Assembly (NCBI GenBank): GCA_018257865.1
Contig: JAEUBA010000058.1
Location: 62,001-126,000, forward strand
Reading direction: 5' to 3'
DNA length: 64,000 nt
From: Stereocaulon alpinum
Lineage: Eukaryota > Ascomycota > Lecanoromycetes > Lecanorales > Stereocaulaceae
How positions within the stretch are numbered: position 1 is the first letter of the stretch; each line of letters starts with the position of its first letter. A model generated the notes under the pieces. It had not been told where the DNA came from and searched no databases. It saw nothing but the letters and a program-made list of their open reading frames with translations. Shown in pieces: positions 23,322-35,625 of the stretch. A program made the position numbers and the translations under genes.

Positions 23322-24254
23322 CTACCAAGGCACCTGCTTCATCTGTCCCTCCTCGAATTCCCAGTATGTTCCTCCAGGATATGTTCCTTTGTCATCAACC
23401 AGCAACCTCACGACTACTTCAGCTCCATCCCTTGCATCTTTCCCCCAAGCAACGTGGTTTGTAAATGCTGTTTTCAACACTCCAGGCTGGACTACGTAGA
23501 ACCTTATCCTGCCATATTTCTTTCCCATACCCTTTTCATCCTCTGCAGCGATGCGATCGTTCTCCGCTGTCTGCATATGCACAGTGACACCGTTCATGCC
23601 AATCTTACTGCCTCCATATGACGGGAAGCGGCCCATCTTCTTAGTGAGAGTGTTCGCAATGCTGCCAAGACCGGAAGTCACATTAATGACTTTCGGACTG
23701 GTAGCTTTGTGGAGGAGGGGCAAGAAGGCGGTGGTCAAGACAGCGACAGAGGTGAGGTTGGTACTGAGCTGCTTGTTGTACGATTCACGAAGAGCAGAGA
23801 GGGAATCGTCTGAGGGTTTGAAGACGAGGATTCCGGCATTGTTGATAAGTACTTCGGTCTATGATTAGCACATACTCGTCACCCCACCACTCAGTCCAGC
23901 AAGATTGGGCAACAAGATGAAACAGCATTCGAAATCCACTTACCGTCAAGCTTGCCGTATTTGGCCTCGACAAATTCCATTGCTGCCAAAATATGATCGT
24001 CGTCCGTAACGTCGAGTTGAAGGACCTCGATCACCGCAACAATGCCCATGTCACGTAGTCTCTTGACTGCTTCATGTCCTAAAGCCTAGTTTTCTATCAG
24101 TGCCGCCGAAGGCACATGGTAACGCAGATCATACCACCGTACGACAAGCTAAGATATAAACAGACGACGGCTCGCGAAGGCCAGCAGCCTCGAGGATACC
24201 GAAGCCCAATCCTTGATTGGCGCCTGTACATAGGACAATTTTTAGTGAAGACAT
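23322..24254 (-). CDS. short-chain dehydrogenase/reductase (SDR)
   Basis: Three exons (24254-24135, 24085-23944, 23851-23322) join in frame to 263 residues, the usual classical SDR length. The Rossmann cofactor motif is CTGANQGLGFGI near residue 10 (TGxxxGxG), then LQLDVTDDDHI marks the adenine-ring/NAD(P) contact. INNAGIL is the structural NNAG motif, NVTSGLGS holds the catalytic Ser, and SYGGSKIGMN holds the catalytic Tyr and Lys (YxxxK). The C-terminal part VVQPGVLKTAF fits the PG motif. It is therefore probably an active NAD(P)H-dependent cytosolic oxidoreductase on an unknown carbonyl or alcohol. Intron 2 ends in CCGAAG; a nearer TAG acceptor gives the wrong frame. The setting between a Myb gene and an FAD oxidoreductase fits, but does not prove, secondary metabolism. 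Confidence 0.88.
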
Positions 24255-25350
24255 GCTGTCACCGCTGTAGTCGCCGAAAGGAATGTTAGGCTAGAGGGAA
24301 GTAATGGTGAGTGGTCGCATAGAAGCCGTTGAGCAAGGTCTGTAATGGCCGGGTAAAGAACAAAGGTTGAGGGTCCATTGAGAAGTGGAATTAAAAGGAG
24401 ATTAGCCCTTAACAGCGGGGACACCACACCGCTTGTCCTTTGCTACGATTAAAGATGGTAACGTAGCAGTTGCGTGAACTTGTCTCTTACATGTGGCTGT
24501 CGATTGTCATGATGGCCGTAATTGGTCTTTGTTGAGATCAGAAAGTGCTGGATCAGCCGGACCTCTAGATGAAGCTTGCCAACTAAGTGTAGGTTGTGCC
24601 TTGACTCGGACAATTGGTTCTCGCCGAATATTCTTTCGTGGAGAGAGAGCAGCAACGGTGTTTGCGGTTTAATACTTAATTGTGTTAGGTTCGATTCCGA
24701 ATTGCGCTGGTACAATGGTGTAGTGGTTGCGTACTTTTCTAACGGTAGCAATCTGCGAGAATGGTGGGGCCACACTACCGTAGGCTTACCACTGAAAGAG
24801 GAAGCTTGACCGAAGCAGAACACAGTAACTCCTAAATCCGAGATAGTGATTTCTCAATACCTTGCGTAAACCACTTCCCCTACCATGTCAGCACGGCACG
24901 AATGATATGATCGGCATAATTTATGGGACACCCTGCAGCACGACCTCACTGACTCGTTCTCCTTGCATGCAGTCATACGCAGCGGCCATCTCACACACTC
25001 GGCAGAAGGCGCTTGAAGTTCATCTCGATCCACTCTTTTGCCGACACGGCTTGGATTGACAATTCAGCGTTGAATCGTCTTAGCACCAACTCGATGTCAC
25101 CCAAGCGAATACAGGATCAGACTGGGGTCAGACCTGGACACCTAATCGAATGCAGCAAAGCCGGATGTCAGCTACTCAATCTGCAGGATTGGTCTGACCA
25201 CCCTCAAAAGAGGTACGATTCGATAAGACAACCCTCTCTCTACTAGGCCAAAAATGTATAAGGTGTGAAGCTACCTCATGCAAAATGTAATCGTTCCATT
25301 CAATTCTGTCCGGGTCCTGCATCCCTCGAAGTCTATCATCGGCTTACACC
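24255..25350. other. divergent intergenic region
   Basis: Between the SDR (minus) and the FAD oxidoreductase (plus), so probably both promoters. Short frames only. A TGGTGTAGTGGTT motif at about 24716 recalls a tRNA A-box region, but no matching B-box or cloverleaf follows. Confidence 0.45.
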
Positions 25351-27086
25351 ATGCTTGGTCATCTGTTCTTATTACTCGGGGTCGCCCTTTAGTGTTTCCG
25401 GAACGTTCTGGCAGTAGACCAATCCCTGATTGTTACACAGCTGAAGTCTCCGACTTTGGGCCTTTCGCCCGCCACGCAGATCTTCTTTCGCTCGGATCCT
25501 AATTGGTTGACGGAGACCACACAGCGTTATACGGTACATGATGCGCCAACATACATTGCGTCCATCAGGCCGGCACTTGAGTCTGATATACAAAAGATTG
25601 TTTGGATAACCCTGACCAATACCATTCTTGGCGAGATGATTCTGGCTAACAAAAGTCGACGATAGGTTAAATTCGCGTCAGATGTGGCATTACCGTTTCT
25701 TGCGACTGGTGGTGGCCATGGGTTTGGAACAACCTTCGGAAAGTTACGGAATGGCTTGGAAATTGACCTAGGTTTCTTTCGCAACGTGTCAGTTGACGCA
25801 GCTGCCTCTACGATGACTATTGGAGGGGCTGTCTTGTTTCGGGACATCTACGAGCCACTATACAATGTAGGGAAAGAAATCCGTATGTAAAGCACAGCAT
25901 GATTGATTATTTCCGCCACAGCTGACATTCTTGCTTCTAGCGACAGGGTCGTCGGGTTGTGTAGGTATGGTGGGAGCAACTCTTGGGGGAGGGATCGGAA
26001 GATACAATGGGCTCCACGGAATGATTCTTGACTCGCTCCTTAGCGTTCGCATGGTGACGGCAAGCGGAGACATCATAGTAGCCTCCGCCGCCGAGAACGA
26101 AGATCTGTTCTGGGGCATTCGAGGCGCTGGCTTCAATTACGGCATCGTCGTATCAGCCAAGTATCAAGTGTATAACCTGAGATCCAGCCTTGTCATGAAC
26201 GCAGATATGATATTTCCCGCAAGCGCCAATGCGACGATCTTCAACTACCTCAAATCCTACGAGACAAGCCTACCAGCCAAACTTGCCTTTATCCTAGAGG
26301 GCGGTTTCAACAAGGCGTTCGGAGGTGTACGTCAAAACCCTAGCAGGATTACCGGCGGCACTGCTGACGGCGCTCCCCCCTTCTTAGCACTACATCCTCC
26401 TCAACGTCGCCTACGCCGGATGTTTATCAGAAGGCACAGCTCTAATCGAACCACTGCTGGACCTTCAGCCCATACGAAAAAACATCTCCGAAGTTCCATG
26501 GAAAGACCTCACCAAAACCGCGTTCTTCGAAGCTGAAGGATCTCGCGCAAACCCTTGCATTAAAGGTCTTCAACAAAATGTATACGGTGGAAGCATCAAA
26601 ACCTACGATATACCAACTTTCCAAACCTGGCTCGTGGAACTAGAGAAATTCTACCTGTCGCATCCAAACGCGCAACGAAGCATCTGGTTCATCGAGCAAT
26701 TCCCCACGCAAGTTATGCAAGCCATTCCCGATACCTCAACCGCATACCCATGGCGGGACATCACAGCTCATCTGTACAAGACCCACCCCGAAACCCCTCA
26801 TCCCTTAATCATCAACAACTAACTAACTCCTTCCCCCCCCCCCAGCCTCTTCAACTACGCCTACAACGACACAACGCTAGAATCCACCATCAACGCCTTC
26901 GCCAGAAGCGCCCGGAAACGCTTCAAAGCCACAAGCGGCTTCGACGACCTACAGATCTACGTTAGCTACGGTCATGGAGACGAGGGTCTGGCGCCCCTGT
27001 ATGGTTCTCACAAGCTGCCTCGGCTGCGGGCGTTGAAACGGCGCTGGGATCCGAAGCGTGTGTTTGGATTTGATGAAGGGCCTTGA
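25351..27086 (+). CDS. berberine-bridge-type FAD oxidoreductase, in-frame stop in the signal peptide
   Basis: Five exons (25351-25599, 25666-25882, 25941-26326, 26388-26773, 26846-27086) join in frame for 492 codons. The FAD-binding PCMH domain reads PTYIASIRPALESDIQKIV and ATGGGHGFGTTFGKLRNG, where the His is the usual 8-alpha-linked FAD ligand, then GSSGCVGMVGATLGGGIGR, where a Cys could make the second covalent bond, and DLFWGIRGAGFNYGIV. The BBE C-terminal domain includes LFNYAYNDTTLE and LKRRWDPKRVFGFDEGP. The N-terminus MLGHLFLLLGVAL is a signal peptide, so secretion is expected. Codon 14 is a TAG, inside that peptide. The gene is otherwise whole, and no in-frame ATG follows before the conserved part. 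The TAG could instead be the end of an intron (CGCCCTTTAG) if transcription starts further upstream. Substrate unknown; relatives oxidise alcohols or cyclise secondary metabolites. Confidence 0.8.
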
Positions 27087-27577
27087 TGTCTTTGTTCTTG
27101 GTTGATGTATTGACGTGGGGATTCATATGTGTTTTGTATATATGGATAGAAGATATGGTTTCGGAAAGCACCGGATTCTAGCTTGTGCTTGGTTGTTTCT
27201 CTTTGAGTGAGGAGTATGAGAATATTCCGATGACGTTGTGGAGGTATACAGGTCCAATTCAGCAAAGCAGATACGAACCTATCTTTTAAATTTATATATC
27301 ACAGATCAATTCACGCAACATGCAACACTACGACATGAAACCAGAAGTACACATTACAAAGCAATCACAAGTCCTCACCTCCTCCAGCCACCTAGAACAT
27401 GCAAGCCCAAACACCACATCATAACATAGTCCGAAACGAATACCATTCATATTGATATATCTACCAAAACCCACGCAATCTATCTATAAAAATTCGTCGC
27501 GTATACCATCCACCCATCCATCCCATAAAATCATAACAACATAACGGCATTAATGATCCTCCCATTCCCCCACCCCA
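27087..27577. other. intergenic, convergent 3' ends
   Basis: AT-rich 3' flanks of the FAD oxidoreductase (plus) and the potassium transporter (minus). No coding features. Confidence 0.6.
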
Positions 27578-30484
27578 CTAAATATCCTTAACAAACCCCA
27601 CCTCAAAAACCCTATCCATCGGCACCCTCAAATTCGCAATCTTCGTCCGAGTATTATCCCTAATCCAAAGAAACGCCTGCAACAGCGTGCGTCTAAAGAT
27701 CCCTGTACCAGGTGTGATTTTCATCTGCTCTTTGCCGATAATGTAGAGGACTTGGTGGTTATATGCTTCGTCGAGTTTTGCGAGTTGGGCGGGGAGGTCG
27801 TCGCCGTTCCAGTTTGAGGAGGCGAGGGGGAGTTTTTCGAAGGAGGGGTCTTGGTCTTGGTCTTGGTCTTGGGTGGTGGAGGTGTTGTCGGGGTTGGTTG
27901 GGAAGTTGGGGTCTTTGTCGGGAGGGGGGGAGGAGTCGCTTGTTTGGGAGGAAGGGGTTTGGGTTGTGTTTTCGGCGGATGTGCGGGGGACTAGGTGGGT
28001 TTCTGGTAGGATTTGGTGTTCGGTGTCTTCGCTGTGGCCTGGGAGGCTGCGGCGGATGAATTTGTGGATTTGTTCGCGGATTAGGGATGCTAGGTCTGGT
28101 GTGATGACTTCGTCGTTGTAGCCGTGACGGACTATGAGTCGATAGCCGTTTCGTATCGCAAGTCGAGATACCGTGTAACGATCCTCTGGTGCAACTGAGG
28201 GAGTTTCTAGGGGGCGTAAGTGGAATAGCACTATTACTTCCGGCGCGGCGACGAGCTTGATGACGAATTGGCTAAAGACTGGTGGTGTTGTACCGCCGCC
28301 CTTGTCGAAGAAGATGCCGAAGGATTTGATGGTACTAAGACTTTGGCCGCCATATACTTCCTTTAGCTGGATAGGACCTTCGTCTCCCTGCTTGACGAAG
28401 TGTGTGGTTGGGAAATGATCGGCGGCCTCGGCGGCCCATTGCTGCTCTTTGCCGAATCGCCAGAGAATGAATAGGGTAGCTAGGATGGCGGCAAGCGTTA
28501 TTGTGAACCAAGCACCGGCAGGAACTTTGGTCAAGGCAGAAGAAAGATAAGCGCCATCCATGCAGGCTATCGTCAGCCATGGTAAGACCACCAAGTATGG
28601 GCTGATGCGCCAGACGAATATGGCGGCCAGGGAAACCATGCATGTATCAAAGAATGTAACAAACATAACGCAGACCCTATTGGATCATGTTAGTAAAGAT
28701 TCAATGAAAGGTGGATGGGTCATACCCATAAGCATTTCCAAGAGATGTTGTCTAAACGTTTCGTCAACCTTTGCTAGCATCTCCAATTAACGGGAACTTA
28801 CATTGTTGAATATAGCCGCAACTAAAACAGTTCCGATCATGAGAAGCCAATTGACCAATGGTACGTAGAGCTGTCCATGGAAGATTTTCGATGTGTGAAC
28901 AACCTTAATCTGTGGGAAATATGATAGTTTCATGATTTGAGCTAGAAGCTATCCCGCAATTAGCATTTAGTGACAGACTACAATCAGAAATGCTCCCTCA
29001 CCTGAAAGGTAGCCGTAATAATGGCCTGGGAAGCGACGACGGCAGCCAAGATAGCCATGATCAGGGCTGGGTAAACTGTTCCTGGTGGGGCTGCTTTGAA
29101 GAAAGGGTTCGAATATGCGTCCGGATGGACACTGATATAAGCTGCCTGTCCACTGTAGGCCAGAAGCAGACACGGAAAGGTGTAGCCCAGCCAGCTGATC
29201 TGGATCGCCTTCCTGCTGAAAGCTCCTAGGTCTGCGAAGAGGGCTTCGACTCCGGTAAAGGCCAGTAGAATGCCTCCAAGGCTCCTCCAGCCATCGCTCT
29301 TGGTACGTATTAGATATTCAAAGGCAAAGCCGGGATTGAAGGCCTTGAGTACGGTAGCGTCGAATTTAGCAAGGTTGTAGATTCCAAAGACGGCGTTGAA
29401 GGCGAGCCAGATGATGACAATTGGAGCAAAAGTCGTTGCAATCTTGCTCGTACCAAAAGGCTGAATCACAAAGAGGAGGATCAAGATGGCAGCAGTAGTG
29501 CCTATGATGGTGGACTTTGAAATGTTGGGAACTACGACCTCGAGACCTTGCACGGCGCCAAGAACCGATTGAGCTGGCGTTAGGACTCCGTCGGACATGA
29601 CCATGGACACGGCAAGGACTCCCATAATTTTGAGTAGCGTTTTAGCAACTTTGCTCCTCTCGAGTCCGCGGCGCATGTGTTGGCCAGCCTTTTCGAGATC
29701 ACCGGTTCCATACCTTTTCATTTCTATCAGAGAAGCTTCGCGTGGATCACGGTTCGTGATGTTGACCTAGGGTCTTTGTTCAGTCATTCTCAGGGTGGAC
29801 TAAGAAGGATACTTACATAGCGACTTAGCAGGGAGTAAGTGCTGAAAGTTCCTCCTTCGCCATTGTTGTCGGCGCGAAGGATGATGAGAACATATTTGAC
29901 AGTCACCATCATGGTAAGAGTCCATAGAATGATGGATAGGACCCCGACGAGGTCCTCCTTCACGGGCGGTGCGGTGAAAGTGCTGGAGTAGACGTAGAGA
30001 GGACTGGTGCCGATGTCGCCATAGATGACACCGATTGACTGATAGGCCAGCCACCACAGGAGTTTACCGTGAAAGATCTAGCAAGGCACCGGCATTAGCA
30101 GTGTTAATGTTACCGGACATTAAGATAAGGCTGTGAGACGGGGAAATAAGAATAAACTCGAATAAACTTTCTTATGCTTACCTGTTTAGATTTGAAGTCA
30201 CCTGACCGGAGTAAGCCAGGGTCGTCATCTTCCGGGTCTCCATCACCGCCTTTCAGTCCCCGCTTATCCTTATCCCTTGATGAACTACGTGAAAAGGTGC
30301 GAGAAATGCCACGCATATGGAAGATGCCATCTCTGTCGAGACCGCTACTGGCTGTGGCCGTGCGCGTGAAGTCGCGCATATTATAGATGCCATCGTCGAC
30401 TCCGACATTGTCGGGCCCATTGTCATTGGACTTGGTAGGATGCAAGGGATGTGGAGTGTCATCAATGCGAATAGTTGTGGCCAT
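27578..30484 (-). CDS. hak1: HAK/KUP-type high-affinity potassium transporter
   Basis: Six exons (30484-30182, 30077-29817, 29766-29002, 28948-28802, 28751-28726, 28676-27578) join in frame to about 866 residues. The hydrophilic N-terminus (residues 1-100) is followed by the family hallmark QSIGVIYGDIGTSPLYVYSS, then about twelve membrane segments including VMSDGVLTPAQSVLGAVQG, GVEALFADLGAFSRKAIQ and ATFQLLAQIMKLSYFPQIKV. The long cytosolic C-terminal region begins near KEQQWAAEA and contains a Pro/Ser/Asp linker (about 27790-27990) with a DQDQDQDQD run. HAK carriers are plasma-membrane K+/H+ symporters that work at low external potassium. The 26-nt exon 5 (TTSLGNAYG) lies in a conserved stretch, which confirms the splicing. 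Nothing is missing. In fungi such genes are typically induced by potassium starvation, but no control element can be identified here. Confidence 0.93.
27847..27872 (+). repeat. hexanucleotide repeat (GGTCTT)4 inside the HAK gene
   Basis: Four tandem copies of GGTCTT on the plus strand encode the alternating Asp-Gln run in the cytosolic tail of the transporter (read on the minus strand). The tract is a likely site of in-frame length change. Confidence 0.7.
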
Positions 30485-31468
30485 AACCAGGCACGATCAA
30501 GATATGGAACAAAATTAACAATACAGATTCACAAAAGGGGGGTGATGGTGGGAAGGGACAGATATGATGAGAATAATGAATGGGCAGATATTGGATGGTT
30601 ACCGGCATTGGGCATTGGCGCTGGTTGGAGAGAATGATGGAATTTTGAGAATTTTGAGAATTTTGCAACGAATGCCGCCTGGACCATGTCCATCTCCCGA
30701 GACATCCCGCGAAAATGTTACGAAGATCTGGACTCATTGGACCCAGCAAGGGCACGTGCTGCTGCAGTGTCTTTTCACTTGGTGGGGGTGGGGCAGTGCA
30801 AAAAGGAATGATAAGGCAAGATAAGACTTGATCATACCTTACCTTGCCTGAAAGTAAGGTAGCCACTCATCACATGCTTCCAAGTCTTTAGCAGTCTGTT
30901 ATATTATTCCATGACATTTCTCATTCAACTACTGCTGGTCCACCAAGTCAATCCTTCAATTTTCCAACGGCTTCCTTCCTTGGCATTCAACATGCGCGGA
31001 CTTTAGGACCGAAATGCTTAATTTAGATAAGCTTTTACCATGCCCCGTCCCCGCTTGGCGGGAGGTGGCGAGACGGCTAGGGTACAATCTCGGCCGAGAC
31101 CGCTGAAAATACTCTAGGCACCCATTGCACAATTTTGATCTTGGTGACTATCATACTGTACACAGCTTCAATGGCGTAATCAAGGTCAACCCAGCTTGGC
31201 TATTGCATCACTACTGATAGCATAATCTGACAAAGTATGGGACCTTCACCGCATTTTATCTAGCTTTGCTTGAACAAGTCTTGTATACCCCGGAACGCGT
31301 ACGTAATTACCCAAGGGCATATTCCTCATCCTCTTGCCAGCCTTGCCACCTTTGCTCCAACGGTATACTTTGAGAGATAAATAGTGAGTCGGGAGTTGCC
31401 TCACCGTCGCCTTGCCCCTTCTAACCACCTTCAACGAAAATTACATCGTGCCATTGACCACTTCAGAA
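30485..31468. other. 5' region of the HAK gene
   Basis: Contains the transporter's promoter and leader. Three tandem copies of a 9-bp unit GAATTTTGA occur at about 30640-30666. Short plus-strand frames have no motif. No other gene is seen up to 31468. Confidence 0.5.
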
Positions 31469-31850
31469 CTACTCCATCAGAAGCGTCCCATTCCCTAGGA
31501 TACCGAGTTCCCTCTCCTGCACCACAAAGTAAAACTCCACATACTCCCACTCATGAACGAAACCCGTAAGGCCTTTAACAGTCGTGCTGAACATGCCCCA
31601 TGTCATCTTAGGGAAGCTGTACCATGTAATCTCAGAGTTGGAACTCTTCACACGTCCCAACAACAAGAATGATTGCAAAGAGAAACCTCTCTATTCCATT
31701 TTGAGAGGGACGAAAACTCCAACACTTACGGCTAGAGGGTGAGCTTTAGCCCCCAAAACGTCGATTCCACCTGCGTCACCCGCATACGGACCATCCCTTT
31801 CCCGGATCAGATGACCAGTAATGGTGTTTGCGGCCTCCAGGAGCAAAAGT
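31469..31850 (-). CDS. possible small protein, incomplete model
   Basis: A minus-strand frame ending at 31469 reads like a real protein end: EITWYSFPKMTWGMFSTTVK, then GLTGFVHEWEYVEFYFVV and LGILGNGTLLM. A W...F..T..GL..F....YVEF.F pattern of this kind occurs at the C-terminus of some uncharacterised fungal small proteins. Upstream in the same frame, before a TAG at about 31701, the sequence ANTITGHLIRERDGPYAGDA is also open. A 39-nt intron from GTAAGT (about 31730) to AATAG would join them in phase, but that is shorter than usual fungal introns. No start codon or signal peptide was found. It could be a live gene with an unseen first exon, or a remnant. Confidence 0.3.
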
Positions 31851-34800
31851 GTAGATCATGCTCATACTCTTGCGGAACCGGGCCGATCCCAACGCATCAG
31901 AAGGTGCCACTTCTAAGATGTGACCGAATTCCAGAAGTCAGAGATTGTCAAACTACTGCTTCGGGCCCATGTTAAGATAGCTAAGAAATACCTGAACTGC
32001 AAATCTACCCGCAGTTTCGCATGGGCATTTGGAATTCACATCGTTGTTGATCGCCTACGGTGCCGACCTGGTCGTCAATCATTCCCGCCCGTCATCATAT
32101 TTGTCGAGCTTCCAGAAGCGCCTCTGTGCTAAGACGACTCTATCAATATGCATATATACTAATCTTGATCTCAACAATGATCGACCTCAATATTTGCAAT
32201 TCCCTTGATCGCGTCGTACATCACATCCCTACCCCTGCCTTGCAGCTTCGCGACTTCCATCTCCAGCTTCAAAATAATCTTCTAGCAGTCTTAGCCTCGA
32301 AAAAACAAAAACCAAAATATCATAGCGTTTTGTCTACTATGCTTCTCCCAAGCTCACCCCCACCCCCCATCTCACTAGTACTACAAACTATAACACGCCA
32401 AGATCATAGGCACTATTACCCGCGTTCCCCGGTTTGCCTGCACCCCTCGCCGCTCATGCATGTAACCCCTGGCTCCCTTCTACCCCACGTTTCCTTGCAC
32501 CCCCAAAGTTTCCCAGCTGACTATCGCGCTAAGTGCGTGGCCGTCCCACTCGATCCAAGCAAATGAAAAGCACACCATTGCCGCACCTTTCCGGTAAGCC
32601 CAGGATGTCGACCATAGCATGAATTTTAGGACGGAAGCAAAGGCGCGTAAGATGAAACGTTGGGCCTGGTATTGTATGTGACAGAGAAGATCATGTATGG
32701 GGATTGGATGAAAGCATTGGGACTGTGCAAGCTTGTGACAAGAGGTGGGACTTGTAGAGATACGGTCTTGCGGTCGAGGAGATTGGAGGGAGTGGAGCTG
32801 GGACGAGGATTTTGGACTTCGGAGGCGGAGGTGGTGCCTGATTGGGTAGTGTCACGTATGAAAGCATAGCACTAAGGCATGCATGCGGGAATGTAATGAC
32901 ACTTTGTACTTGTGAGAATATCGATGAGCATCTTGAATGGCGAGACATAGAGCGCGGAAGCGTTGTTGAGGCTGTTGCGAGGTAAATGGGGTCATTGAGA
33001 CTGTTTTGTGGTTGAAGGTGTGAGATGAGATTAGAATGTACTCCGAATAACTTCACGGATAGAAAGAAGTTCTTGATTGCTACCTTACCGCCTTCAGCGC
33101 GAACGACAGTGTCTTCCCCAAATGCTTCATTATAGGAAGACCCGTTTTGAATTCATGGGCAGAGTGCAATGGCTAGGATAGGTTTAGTTAGGCTAATTTT
33201 GGTGTAACATTGTGATTCGCCAAGGCTATTCGAGTATTTACCTGAAAGAAGGCATTATGCACTGTCACAAATCCATGGGCATGGCGGTGTCGGTCTAACC
33301 AATCAAGCTGAAGCTGCACTGCCGTGGAGCTGTGCCTCCTTCAGGCTTAGCATTGCTAAGAAGCGAAGGCGCCGACACCACCGAGGATGGTGTAGGACTG
33401 TTGTTAGCTGCACGCTATGACGGCAATGTGAATCCATTCACTCAATCGTTCCATAGTGATTATACCCGAGATGGCTCAAATGAATGCTTCAACCCTTGCA
33501 GTGTCATTCTCGGGACGTCAGATACACTGTCAATAGCAGCAAACGCCGCCGCTCTTGTCGGCCTTGCAGACGTAGCCTTAGCAGGAGCAATGAGCTATAC
33601 AGCTTCTTCAGCAGCATCAAAGACGCCCCAAAACATATATTACTGTTGGTGAACGACCTCTAAGACGTCAGTGAAGGGCTTTCTGATTATCAAGCTTATT
33701 CAATAGAGTACAATGACTCTCCCTTCGTACAGAAGGATCGCCTCAACTTTAGAACCATCCTGAGAATCTCAAAGACTTGCGAGGAAGACATTGCTTGTTG
33801 TCCGAAAAGGGTTTTAATTGATGATCTCTAGCGTGCTCCAGAATAAGGTCAAGAAACGGGCAAGTCGCCTCCATTGGGTCCTGATGAAGGATAAGTTCGA
33901 AGGCGGCAAGCAGGGGATGAGTAGGCATAGGATCATATCACTTGTGGCTTTGTCGCTGTGCGGAAGACGTAACGACATTGATCTTCGCAAGCAAGCTGAC
34001 TTTGTCGAGGAGAGTACTTCAAGATTCCATGACTCTAAAACAACGCAATACTGAGCTCTGGATGGCAGAGTTAAAGAGTAGCAGCTTTAAGTATGTCAGA
34101 GCTCACAGAGAGTGTTTAGTGATATCCAGATTCTCACAAGCGCGAATCATTGTACTTCTGAAGCGTCCAAAGCTTCGACCTCGAGCATGACTGGAACAGT
34201 GAAGCAAAGTACCGGTTTACTATACCAAGACATTGTCCATATGCAATATCAAACCCGGATCACGAATGACACTAAATCTAAACAACTTGACGACGTCCAC
34301 ATACAGGGCCAGCGGACTGATACAGCTGGGTACGCAGTAAACCGTCTTCAAACCCGACCGATGCAGAGGGAAGCAAACCATACGCAGGTAGCGGTACATC
34401 TCTAGGTGAACAAGACATTGGACCGGAAGTTGTCTGATGTGGCGTCTCCTAGCTTGAGTGAGCTCGAAGAGCATGGTTGGCGTTCAGATTTTGGAGCAGA
34501 CAGATCTTGATAGCATTGCACTGCCGCTGATGTTAATGGAAGAGCCGTTATTTGGCATGGCTTTTGTTGTCGCATGAGAAACAGTCATATGAGACGTTGC
34601 AAAGGAAGGGTCACGCTAGAGTTAGTCAGAGTTCTGCAACCTGTTTACTTCTAGTCTCGCGGCTTCCGCTTCTTCGGCCAGCAAGACATTGCCCCTTTCA
34701 TCCCGAGAAACCTTATCGTCATGAACGCCAAGCCATTCGGGATCGGCCAGAGTGGAAAGCTTCAGGCGCGGAAGTGGTTCCATCAACGAAGACGAGGATA

Positions 34801-35109
34801 CTCTTGCTATGGTACCGGCCTTGAAGTGATTGTGCTCCACTCAAAGATATACAAAGTCGACTCATTATAGTCTAGTTCTACTAACAATTGAACTGGACCA
34901 CCCAACGATCGAAAAGACGCAGCATGCCGTTACCCGCGTCTCACATGTACCGAAGCTGACCATCTCCAAGGTGGGCGTAGCAGCTCAGTTCGCCAGTGCT
35001 CTCGTCAGGCACAGCTACCCAATCATTAGCCGCCATTTAATAGTTAGAGCATACCGGATGTTACGGTGTTAAGGGTGCTGTTTCACGTAAGGGTTACGAT
35101 AACCGTTTA
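31851..35109. other. long gene-poor stretch
   Basis: Many short frames on both strands, none with a motif. A plus frame at 33332-33652 (106 codons, GTG start) is Ala/Ser-rich and probably chance. A minus frame at 34622-34840 (KLSTLADPEWLGVHDDKVSR) has protein-like composition but no ATG. I cannot support a gene here. Confidence 0.4.
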
Positions 35110-35226
35110 GCAATTTCAAGACTCTTGCAAAAGCTTGGCGTTTTTCTCCCGGTATCTCCCCCCACTGCATTCTATATAGAAACTTTGACAAATATCTAAA
35201 TATCAACCTATTATCGAATTTGAAGC
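35110..35226 (+). repeat. left terminal inverted repeat of the MITE
   Basis: Begins GCAATTTCAAGACTC and ends TTATCGAATTTGAAGC. It pairs with 35626-35745. Confidence 0.85.
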
Positions 35227-35625
35227 TACAAAATGTTATAATTAGGTAAATATGAAGTCCCAGCGATATATTATAGACTAATTCTTAGTGTTGCAGGTCT
35301 TCCACCGCCCCTCCTACGCCCCCCGTTCCTTTGCGATACCTCTCCCTACAGTATACCTTACCGCCCTATTAACTCAGCTACTAAATCAAAAGCTATAGTT
35401 CTCCTATATAGTCATTAGCGGCCTAATGCTTTAAATAAGAGGTTATATTACTACTGCTCTCAGCAGCCTGTTCCTCCTTAAATATAACCTTTATATTTTT
35501 TTAGCGGCGGGGGGTTTAGCGCTGGGGCTACTGGTCAGGGGGGTCCGGCGACAGTAGGGGTAGAGGGTCTGGATCGAGTAGAAGGTATTGCAACACTACT
35601 GTATTCGTATTTAGGACGTTTTAAG

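Noticed and set aside
24690..24790. tRNA-like A-box (TGGTGTAGTGG) and nearby GGTTCGATTCC
   Set aside because: The two boxes are in the wrong order and spacing for one tRNA.
27763..28059. Gly/Arg-rich 98-codon plus-strand frame
   Set aside because: It is the antisense shadow of the Pro/Ser/Asp-rich linker of the HAK transporter.
33332..33652. 106-codon Ala/Ser-rich plus-strand frame
   Set aside because: GTG start, no ATG, no homology signal, low complexity.
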